64,000 nucleotides of DNA from Setophaga petechia (lineage: Eukaryota > Chordata > Aves > Passeriformes > Parulidae), in NCBI GenBank assembly GCA_024362935.1, contig JANCRA010000175.1, positions 1 through 64,000 of the forward strand, written 5' to 3'. A program made the position numbers and the translations under genes. This document shows, piece after piece, positions 14,201 through 26,200 of the stretch (positions within the stretch are counted from its first letter, which is position 1; each line of letters begins with the position of its first letter). Under the pieces are notes generated by a model. That model saw nothing but the letters and a program-made list of their open reading frames with translations. It did not search any database and was not told the origin of the DNA.

Positions 14201-17200
14201 GCTGTTGATTAATGAAGGTGCTGTTGATTAATGAAGGTGTTGTTGAGTGGGACTGAAGGAAATGAATGTGCCCACATGGCTCTTGAGCTTCTCCCAGTCC
14301 CTCACTCTGATCTTTGGCATCATCACCAAGCCAGAGCAGAGAGAGCCGAGGAGAGCTCATGAGTTGCTGCCAGCTGCTTTGGCTGACCTGCAAACATTTC
14401 AGATGTGAGCTTCTGGTTCCTTTTAGGATTACTGAGTTTGGAATACAAGCCCCAGCAAAGTCTGCATCTGAGATTAAGGCTGCTCTTTGAACCCAGTGCA
14501 GCCTGCTTGCAGTGTGTCCCAGTGAAGGGATGGGAGACTGGTTTGAAGCCAGGACCATGCCAGTCTGGTTTCTTACATCTTCATTTTCTTCATTCATTAT
14601 TTTCCTTCTATCTTTCCTTCCTTCTCTTCCAGCTTCCCTTTTCCTTTTGGCCACTTGCCTGGAAAGGATCTGGTTTGCTTACTAGTGATCACAAAAGTCC
14701 TGTAATGAGGTGGGATTAGATCTACTTCCAGCTGGGTGAATATGAAAAAGGTCTTTTCTAGACTATCCATGGAAGAGAAAATTTAAAGTGAAATCAGTGC
14801 TGGGGGACAGAAATTTTTGTTTTCTATCTTTGCTGCTCTCTCCTCTTTTTGACTTTTTTATTGTTCTCATTTGGTATTGAAAGTGAACAACTAAAGCAGA
14901 TCAGAAGCATTGAAACTCATTTTTTGCTCTTTCCTCCTCCCACCAAAAAAGTAAAAACGCCAGCTAAGAAAACCTTCAGATAAGCTGTTTTCTTCATTTA
15001 GTTAAAGGGATTATCAAGTCCTGAACAGCAAACTACTGAATCATTTAGGTTCTAAGGTATTTTGGTTTTATTCATGTTAAGCAGAAGGTTATATATTTTA
15101 ATATGTATCTCATATGGAGGGAAATTTAGATACACCTAAATAGATAGGTGTACTTATTTAGAGACCCCTAAATAGATATACCACCTAAAAAAACATAAAC
15201 ATACCTTTTATCAAAAGAAAAAGGTTTAAATAGCATCTTAACCCTACTGAGACAAAGAAATGCCCTTATTTGCTTAACAATCTACAGATCCTATATGTAT
15301 GCAAAATATTTTTACCATCTTAAATGTCTTAATAAATGTTTATATAAACTTTGTTTCAACTAAGAAACTTAAAACTTAAGACACTCCTGCTCCACCCACC
15401 CTTTCATTTCATCTCTGATCTTTAAAGCATGCAAAGAGAAAATGACATTTCCTCTGAGTAATGTCAGAGAGAGAAATCTGTTATTTAGAAAACATGATAC
15501 AAGGATTGATTTCTTATCACCCTTTGCAAGCTCAGTAGAAGCTTCAGCTGCTTTAATCTGAACAACAGACTGTCTAGTTTGGAGGATGCTGTTTGAAAGC
15601 TGAAATCTCTGCCCAAAGTTATCATTTGCAAGAGGTCCTTTAGCTGAACTGTCCTGCAGAATGTCATCCAAATGCACAGATAACCAGACAGGCAATGAAG
15701 TTTTAGACCTGCTTTTATCTCTTTTTCTCTGTGTGACTTTTCCACACGATCACAAAGGCATCTATCTGTTGTCACAGAAGACATGCTATGAATTCTGGAG
15801 TTGTTTCTTGAAGTCATTACCAAAATGACACTTCTCCTGAGCTGCTTGCTGAAAGTCAGGATTGGTATCACAGTTAAGTTCATCTTCTGCATACATTTAT
15901 GAGCTTCTTCTCCTAAAGGGAAGAAATTAACATTCACTCAGGAAAAAACATGCCCATCTTTGTGCTGCTGCTCTCTGTTCCTAAACACTTGGCAATTCAA
16001 AATTGCAAAGGGAAAAAAGTTCTCAAGTGCCTACAGAGCCAAAGGAACTCATTTCTATGAGCTGTGAATGACACAATCTTGACAGTTAGAGTGGGGCTAG
16101 AATTTTTTTTTTGGCTAAGAATGTCCCAAAACATTGCAAGTAGAAGCAAGACAACCTTGGAAAAAAATGTAAACACTTGGATTTTGAGCCCTGTTTACAC
16201 ATCTGGATAATTAAATGCTTGTCTGGAAGCAAACTATTTACTTACTGCCTTCTCCTAGATCCCTCACACCTCATTCTGAAATGTTTAGGTTTTTTTCAAG
16301 TCACAATTGTTTTATGCTATTAGCTGCATCACCAACCTGGTCAAATATGACCAAGAAAACCAATGTTCTTCTTGATTTGAGTAATTATTTGTGTGAACTG
16401 GAGATCAGTTTGCTCTTTCTCTCAAACTCTCAAAAAGAGTTTGCTTTTGAAGGCTCTGATATCAAATTAAGGCTGTTGTCTGAGCTTGTCTCTCCAGGGA
16501 AATTTATTTTTCTGTTTTCTGATGTGTCAGAACCTGAGATTTAATATGCATGAGGCAAAGACGTCTGAATTGTTGACAAATAAGATGATATAAGGCAGAA
16601 ATTATTGTGCTGTGGTGAAATATGGTGTGATGACTGACCATTTTATCAATATGACATTTAGAGATGTAGTATCTCTGTGAGGAGTTTGGTATATTGCATC
16701 TTTTTTTCTTCTTTTTTTTGTGAGTACAATAAAACATGGGAAGCTAAACTTTTCAAACAAATATAGAAGTTGTTGGGAGCTTTTATTTCCTTTTCTGAAC
16801 TCATATCAGCACTGGGGATAATCACACTCTGCATGTGTGTACCTGTGCTCATGTTTTTGTGTTTGTGCATAGATGTGCCTAAGCATTATTTTAAAAGCAA
16901 ATATGTTAAAAATAGATACCCCTGCATTAAAGAGGCAAAGCAAGGGTAGCAGTGAAAGCTGTGACTTGCAGTGTTGTGTTTCTGATTCTGAAGGTTAGAG
17001 ATGATTTGTAGCAGATAGCTGTAACAATAATTTACCCAGTGACAACTGTACCTTCTTTGTCAAAAAAAAAAAAAACAAATAAACCAACCCAACCAGTAAA
17101 AACAAACACCACCAACAATAGAGACAGCAGAGAAGGAAATTGAAAGTGCCTGGAATGTGAAATAATCATATATATATCTGTGTGTGTCTTTTGACACTTC

Positions 17201-20200
17201 ATTTTTATATGACCTAAGGCTGACACATCCAGAATATAAGTATCACTTTTCTTATAAAAGCTGGTCTGCAGAAAATGATATCCTACCCAAAGGAAAACAT
17301 GTACTTAGCTGAAAAGCAGTGTACTGTGTGCCTTGGCCCCTCTGCACAATAAAGTTTGTTGCTACACAAAGCTTCAGGTGGTTTTAATTTCCAACTGAAA
17401 TTTTAATCTTCTTTTGCAGACTCTCAGAGCAGCAGAGAAGAATCTTGTGGTTTTATCGCTACTCCTGCAATAACCAGAACTGCTCCCTTCCCCTGGTGCT
17501 GGGCAGTGCACCCAGCTGGGACAGAACCACTGTGTCAGAAATGTATGCCCTGCTGAGGGCTTGGAGCTTCTCTCACCCTCTGCAGGCACTCGGGCTGCTG
17601 ACTTTCAGGTAAGGGAGAATCACCCAGGTAGGAAATCAAGGATGAACAGAAGAATCATGTGCAGGTTCATTCAGTGCTGCTGTTTGCTCAGCACCCTGGC
17701 CAGGTTTGGTGCACTGACTTTGGTGCTTTCCTTTCTCTCTGGGCCAAAGTGAAAATGGACTTGCAGCTCTTGCCGTGACCTTGAGTGGGCCAGCTGTGTC
17801 TGCTTGGCTGAGAAGGTTGTCACTGCTTTTAGGTGGGACAAGATGGGACCATCTTTGGGCTAAGAATGATTGATTGCTCAGATAACCATCACTCTTGGAA
17901 GCTGTGAGATTTTAGAGGAGCAAGCAGTTGGTTACAGCTCAAAGTAGTCACAAGTTTTTTGTTACAAGGCAATATGGGACTTTCTGATCCAATGAACAGT
18001 TGCCAGAAGGTGTATTTTGCTTTCCTAACCCATCACCTTTACTTAATTTTGCTGCACTGTGGATACTTTTGTCCAATAGGCTTCTGTCTCACATACACAC
18101 AAATGCTTTTATTATAACTTCTAAACTCTTAACTTACTATATACAGTCACACCTCTACATCACCTTCACCATCTTATCAATACAGTTTCTAACTTTCTTA
18201 AGGCATATTCTTTCTTACAACTACAGAAACATAAATCGATGATTTTTCTGCTTAATGTCTGTGTGTTGTATTTTTACATCAATCCATGCCTCTTCCAAGG
18301 CTGCAGATCAAATCCTTCAGTGTCTCTGGAAGTTTCTGTTTTTCCAATATGCACAAGAAAGTGAGGATAAACAGGGATGGTCATGTGCTGCTTCATTCAG
18401 TGTTTCAGTTTGCTCAGCACCCTGGCCAGGTTTGGTGCACTGGCTGTGCTTTCCTTTCTCTCTGGGCCAAAGTGAAAATGGAGTTGCAGCTCCTTTGATA
18501 ACCTTTAGTGTGCCAGCAATAGCACACTCTGCTTGGCTGAAAAGGTTTTCTATTTCTCAGGATAATGAAAAGAGTGTTTCATTCTCTAGAAGAGATTCAG
18601 GCAGTTTCTGGTAGCAGGTGATCAGTCAAATACTTAGCACTTGCACAGCACTCCATAACTTCAAACTGCTCAACAGGCACGAGGTGAATAATGGCAGATA
18701 AGGAGGACTGAAATATATCTCTAGATTATACAATAATCTATGTAAATACATGCAGTCCCACGTGTAACCTATCTTTCTGAAGCAGATTGGATGGAGCTTT
18801 GAAGTCAGTTGGATAAATTCTGTGGTGGTGCCTTGTGTTCCACCCCCCCTGGGGGCTGATTGTTTGTCAGGACACTTGCTTGATGCTGGAGATAGCCCTA
18901 CCCATGGTGGAACAGAGATTCCAGGGGGACAGAATCTGTGTCAGCAGCTACATTCCCTCCAAAAACTTGGGAGGGATTCTGCATTAAGTGACCTGTAAAA
19001 GCATTACACATGCAGATGAAATGCTTGAGCAAATTTGTTTTATCAAGCCGTTGCTTGTCTTGGGTAAGCACAAGCTGCATCAGTTTTGCAATCTCAGTTT
19101 CATGCTCTACCTTTGGGAAGAAAATAAACCTCCTCTAAAGCTTTACTTGGGAAATATACTGTGACTTGAAACTGCCAGATTACTAAAACTAGATATTTAA
19201 TAATCTAAAAGTGATTATTTTCTCTGGATGCAATTTCCTAATACTTGCATCCCAGGTTTCTATCTGAACTATTAGCAGTTTCACATGTTTGCATACATGT
19301 CTTTTTTATGTGTAGTGGGAATGGTGGAAGCAAAGATCCTGACAGAGATTCTGGAGCATAATATTGTTATCATTATTAAATTATTTGGATCCAATTCTAG
19401 TTTATAAAACATCCATGTAGAAAGGAGTATATATGGGCAGTGTGCTGTGTTCCAGACTTCAGAGTAGAAGGAGAATTTTATAGGGTTTGTGAGAGCATGC
19501 CAGGTTTTTAGATCAGCCCTTTTGCCCCATTTTGTTTCTGTGTCTGGGTGGCATTTCTACAAGTGAAGATCTTGATTGTTCTTTGAAGATGCAGCTCTGC
19601 ACGAGGGTGTGGTGCAGAATATCAGCCCTTTCAGGTGGTGCAGAGGGTGTTTAATATTAGTCTGTCCCCCAGCTTCTCAGTGTGCATCAGCTGCAGTGTA
19701 CCCATTGTTCTTTCTGGCTACACAAAGATTGCTGGCACGGAAAGGAGGGGAAGATGTCACCACTTTGTCCCTCTTGTGCCACCATGGGGAGTGGCTGGCC
19801 CCTGCAGCTGTGCCAAAGAACAAGTACTTCTCTCAGATCAGGATCTGAGATGCCTTGTCCCTTTAGTTTCTCACAGAAGATAATATCAACCCAGTTTTTT
19901 TGCTTCATGGTAATACTGCAGAAAGAAGTTTTGCATCACAGAACAAATCCTCTTAGGAAAAAAATCTGTCCTTCTTATATCCACAATATCTTGTTGGTGC
20001 ATGAACAGCTGGGAGGCTAACCTTCAGAAACACAGAGATTACATTGCCTTAAAGATGCCTCGTTTCAAAACTGTCTGGGTCACTGACTGAGCTGCTGAGA
20101 CACTTGGATACATGCAAATTGAGAGAGTGGGATGAAGGAGAGGAGTACTTTCCATATAAATGCATTTCTGAGGTTTCTTCTCTTAGTTCTCTTTTTCTCA

Positions 20201-23200
20201 GTTTTCTATCATTTTAAGAAAAGTTCAGTAACACTGGCTGGGGTCCAACCTTCCTTCCCCCTTACCCTCACTGACTTTGGATCACAGGCTCTTTAACTGA
20301 GCTGGTTTTGAACATTCATTCAAGTCTATCCCGTTTTATGTTTGGCATTGACAACTCATCAACTCAGTTCCTCACTTCTATCATCCAGGAAACAGCTCTC
20401 TGATTTCTTGTGATTGCTAAGACACGGCTGAAAGATCCAAGTTCATATAAAACATGAGCAGAATATAAAATACATTCTCTCCATATATTCATGTCTACTT
20501 TAAGGACTTGTGTTACCATCACTATCAAACCATGGGTAAGGAAAGTGAATTAGAGCTGATCTTTGTCTACAAGTGTTTCTGGCAGGAGCAACTGCACTAA
20601 ATCAGCCCAAAAGTCAGTGTAGTGCATCCTCTCTGCAGTGGACAGCAGCTACCCAGGGAACACAGTGAAAATGGGCCAAACATAGAGACACTGCTGCTCT
20701 CCCAGCTTTCAGTGTTCTGCAGCTCAGAGACTTCCTCAGACAGATTTTGTTGTTGTTGTTGTTGTTGTTGCAAGAGCCTTCTTGCATTTTTCTTCCATGA
20801 TTTTTTCCAAAGTAAAATTGATTCTGCATAAATATTCAGCTTACAATCCTAAAGCAAGATCTGCAGCTTAGCTCTGTGCTCTGTTATTTCTGTGCACCAC
20901 AATTTATCAATACCATAAAAGAGAACAAGAGTTTCCAGTCACTCCAGATTCTGGATGCTTTCTTCGGTGGAACTTCAGCTTGCAGTGTCTTTAGGAGAGC
21001 CTGAATCTGTGCTGCAGGCATGTGCTCACTCTTCAGAAAGGGTTCACTAATCACTGTCACTTCTGCAAGCCTTGGCTTGGGAGCCCTCAATTATCCTTCT
21101 TCTCAGAGCAAAAAAACCAGCTGATTCAACTCACACACCCATTGGTGAGGACAGAGAAATGAAACCATTGGAGAGGCTTCCTGGCTTAGAAGGCAGCATC
21201 ACAGAGCTCAGGGAGGGGGATCAGAGTCCATCAGACCAAGCCCCCTTATCAGGAATCTGAGCTGGAAAGCTCATTGCAACTTTCTGCAATTTCTAAGTTG
21301 TTTTGTTCACCTCACAGTTAAACATACCCTTTAATTTTCTTGTTCTTGTTTCGTGTTCTTTGAGTGTGTCTCTCTTGCTTATGCTCTTCCACTTTGCAGG
21401 CAGCCCTCAAGGCAGGCAAATGATAACATGCTCATTTATGCAGTGGAAAGGAAGAACTTTCATAAATGGAAAACACAATCATGGTACATTTCACAGATAA
21501 ATTCAGCTGAAACCTTGAATCCAGTACTCAGAGCAAGTGCATTGTTTCTTACAGCCCTAGAAGCCAATGCTTAGAAAAAGGAATTTAAAAAACCATTAAT
21601 GTTCCTTTAATCAATAAAGATGCGATGGAGAGGATGGGAGGGGGAGTGGAGAAAAAAGATTTTACACTCTTACCTCTAATTTCAGGGAAGGATGGTTATA
21701 AGCTGCTGCCTGAAATATGAAATTCTCCCTAAGGCAGAAGTTATAGAGAGGGTCCCTCCCACTCAGAGCAGCTCCTTGGTGCCCTGTGCATTTTGCTGTT
21801 GGTTTCACTTATTGAGTTGGGGAAAAAGCCAAGCTTTAGTGAGTTAGAGCTTTCTACAGCTGTATCCAGGGAAATAACACCAGTGCACTCCTTTACTCAG
21901 AGAACTTCCTGGATGACAAAAAGAAACCAAGGGCAGGGTTAGCAGGCCAGTGTTTTGGGTATGTTTAGAACAGCCACAGTTGAGAATTTTTGTCAGGTTA
22001 TCTTGCTATTCAAATTACTGCAAAGTGCAAGCACATTCATTAATCAAGCCAGCAAATGTCTTTTTCAGCTTTTTTTGGGTTGTTTTTGTTTTTTGGGGTT
22101 TTTTGGGGTTTTTTGGTTTGTTTGTTTTTTTGGGTTTTTTTTTGTTTTTTTGGGGTTTTTTTTTGTTTTTTTTTTTTGTTTTTTTGTTTTTTTTTTTTTT
22201 TTGTGGTTTTCTGGGTTTTGGTTTGGTTTGGTTTGTTTTTTGGGTTTTTTTTCTGGCCCATTTAGAGTACATTTGCAGCCCTGTGAGGTGTCATGGCTGG
22301 GAATGAGGAACTTGAGCTAGAATCTGGAAACAGCCTTGGAATCCAAGTCTTTTTTCCAGCATAGTGCATGGCTGCAACCATTTTGCAGAGAGAACTTTTT
22401 GAAGTAGCTTGTGGAGGTGAAGATGCAACCTCCCTGTTAGGCTTAAAAATGTTCCTGGAATCTTCTTGTTGAATTCTAATTCTGTCAGGGCAAGTGCACA
22501 GGAAAGGACATTGCTTTAAAACCATGTGGCAAATCAGTGTCAGACACAGTTTTGGTTATAGTACCCCTCAGCCTGTGACTGTCACAGTATTATTCTTGAT
22601 TTATGTAGCAGAGTGCTATAGCATTTCAGAGGTTCACATATCTAACCAATAATTAAAATAAAATGTGATACCTTGAAGAACAAATTTTGTTCTTGCACCT
22701 TTGAAAGCCAAACAGATTTTGAATTTTTGAATCAGATTGTTATTGTTTCAATAAAAGGTGAATTTTAAATGTTCCCTTGGAGCTCACAATGGAGTATTTA
22801 TAAATACAGCAGAGTATTTATAAAGCAGATAGCAGTAGAACATACCTTGCCTGTTTGCATCTTGTTCCTTGGCTGTAGTTATGCATCAACATGGAGAGCA
22901 AACACAGGCTTAGGCAAAGAAAAAAGATAAGAACAAAGCAACACTCCTCAATTAATTTGATACTTTGATGTACAGAACATGTTACTGATAAAGCTTTAAA
23001 ACTGCTTATTCTTAATATACATGAAATTTAGTGATAACTTAGATGGTGATGCATGCTTCTTTTTAAGCAGTGGCACGTGATGAATTCTTTATTTTTTTAA
23101 ACTGCTTGTAACCATTTTTAGTTTTCTTGGCAACAAATATGAGGGTACTGCAGCAGAATGCTGTAGTAGGACAAATAGACAACTGTGTAGAATATTGCAT

Positions 23201-26200
23201 GTTTTGTGTGCATAAATGTGCACTCTAGTCAGGAAGCTTAATATAAATAATCATGTTCTCCATGGTTTAATCTTCAGTTTTAATGTAACAGAGAAGTTTG
23301 TCTCTAGGGTGGGAAGAAGCTTCTAGATCATACAGGTTTCAAATGGAAACTTCTTTTCTTAATTTCTTCCTACTCTTGTCCTAGGATATGGTTCACCATA
23401 TGGTCTCCATGACGTCTTAAACTTATTCTTAGTTGTTTCACTCAGAATTTCTTGTAGAAATTCTCTGTGAGCATCACTGAAAGTATATTTTCTGTGAGTA
23501 AATTCACAGATCTATCTGCCAATCAATCAGCCACAGCAAAATGAGTGAATATGACCATGACCTTTGCAATGAGTGGGGTTGGGAATGGTTCATGTGACCT
23601 CTCACAATGAAGAGTGAATTTTCTCTTTAAGAAAAGAAAATGCAGTGTCCTTTTTATTGATGGTATTTGTTATCTTTCTGTACTTTCCTTTAGTCCTTAC
23701 TTTTTCTAACCTTCATACACTCACACAGTGTTTTCTTTAGAAGTACTCAAAAGAATAAAAATACCACAAACAGAAAATCCTGCTCACCTTATCTGTAAGC
23801 TATAACTACACACCTTAATCATTATTCTAGTAATTTCTTCCCTCTTCCTGTCTAATTGTTTTTAAAATACTTCAACTGCCTCACAAAACTTCTCTGTCCA
23901 TTTATTGGCATGATATCCTTTACTGCTCCAAGGGGTTTTTGTTTTTTGTTGGAATCCTCATTCCAAGAGGTTTGCTTGTTCAGCTTCCATTGTTTCTGCT
24001 CTTGTTTCATGGACTGAAATTTTTCTTTTTTGAAAATGCAGGAGAATTTAAAATGTGAAGGGAAATGCAGAGATAAGTGGTATGATATAAGCCTCTACCT
24101 TATAAAGGCCTATGAAAGGCTACATTGTTCTCTTCAGAGATCCTCATGTGCCAGAAAATGTAAAGAACTGAGCAGTTTCACTTTCCTGACAAATGTATTC
24201 CAGCACAGGGCTATTTGAGGCAGCACAATGAAATTAGAATAGTAAAATTGTTAAAAATGAAATGCACATCTATTTCTCATTTACAGTCAGCTCACCACTG
24301 GCAGATGCTAAAATCTCAAGAGAATGTCACAGATCCACAGGACTCCTCAGCAGTATTTAGTTTTCTGTTTGAATCTGATTTAGCTGAAAGGTACAGCTAG
24401 ACAAATAGCCCCTGACTGGCTATCTGTATGAAAAGAATCAAAGACTGAAAGTTTTCCTTATTCTAAACCAAATTGTAATCTCTGCTCACCCAGCTCAAAA
24501 TTCAACTGTCACAAAAACATCTTAAAGTCTCAAGGGAGATCTAATAGTCTACTTAGAAATTTAAAAACAAGTGGCTGTCAATCACTGGCATCATGCAGAG
24601 AACAAAACTGCAAAAAGGGTGTTGAGTTTAAGCAGATGAGTGTTTAATGAGAGGAAAAGAGTTTCATAACTTGTGGAGAATCCAAATTGTGAGACAGGCT
24701 GTGAAGGGGACATTTGAAGTCCTGCACAGTGTGACCTGTAGCTAAAGACTAAACTCAACAACTACAATTTACATATTGTTTCCTTTTTTGGTAGAGCCTG
24801 TGATGTTTCTGATGTGTGTAAACCTGGAACAAGTATGTAACAAGCCATGATCTCTGTTTTGGAGTAATCATTGCTTTAAGACAGAGCAGTTAAATTGGCC
24901 AAAAAAAGAAAGCTGCAAAGATATTACAATGCAGCCAGGCAAATAAATGGGGAACACTTGGGTTCTAGTCACAGAGACCAGAACCACAACACAGTGGTTC
25001 TATTAAATGAAGTATTTATTAACCAATAAGTTGTTTGTTGAGGAGAAAAAACCAAAACAAACAACTATAAGTGAGTGGAACCCTACACCTGGATGACAGT
25101 TACCATTTTCAAACTACACAATAAAAGAATCTTTCAAGCACTGTTAAAAATTTCATTTTAATCTGGATTTTTTTAACTAAATTCCCAGATATTTTGGTGA
25201 CAACCATAAAGCAGTTAGGAAGAGGAGTCCTTGAAGGTCGTGCCTCTCTGAAGCCACAGGCAGAGGCCACATGTCAGGAATTCTGTCACTTCAAATCCTT
25301 CCAGAAATTGATCTGATGTAGACAGCCTGTGCTAAAGATGAGCTCCTATTTCTGAGGAATATCCCCTTAAAGACTGGAATATTGAATTTGTTGTGGTAGA
25401 GTTGTCTCACTTCTCTGCTTTCAGAGTTTTCAGTGTGTGTAAATAAATAATTGCATGTTCATTGCAGCAAGCCCTGGAAATCAGCTCTCCTCTAACAGCC
25501 AAACTGTAAAGCTCTTTTTCTTAGCCCTGAAGTGATTTCTCTTGCATTGAGTTAGAGTCAAAAAACCAATTAATTTTGTCCTCTAATCAAGACTAATTTA
25601 TGGATTACTAAAATCAGATTTGATGCAACTCAAACATTTGCAAGATTATTCACTGGAAAAAAACCCTTCCAGCCCTAATGAAGTACCAGACTACAAGATG
25701 GCACAGTTTCCAGCCATGTGAAAGGATTTTTTTTACTCAGATTTGCTTCTAAACCATCTCCTTTTATTGGCTTCTAGCAAATAAACTGGTGTATGCAAGT
25801 GTGAGTAGCATAGCACTGTGTAATTCTAGGGGAGTTCATTAGAGTTTCCTGTAACTCCAATGTTTCTGAGGCTGTTAAATGTTTGCTCAAATACAAATGT
25901 AAGGGGGAAAACAAATAGAATTGACTATTGTGCCTGTGTACAATATTTAAATACAAATTCAATATTGCACTTGTACCTGTGGCCCTGAACAACACTGAAA
26001 TTCAGAAAAAGCAATGGATATTGCATCTGGGGATTAACAAATTGTCAGGTAGTTGAAAAAATAGGCTAATTGTCCATTCTGTTCAAAAGACTGAGCTGAG
26101 CCTCGGGCTGACCTCAAGATTTACAAGCTGAAGGAAACAATTTACAAAAATCTCACAAACAAATTACCAAAATCTCATGGAAGAAGAATGACAAGAGGCA

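Noticed and set aside
22015..22272. Lys/Pro-rich minus-strand frame resembling a basic protein
   Set aside because: It is the reverse of the G/T tract; low complexity only.
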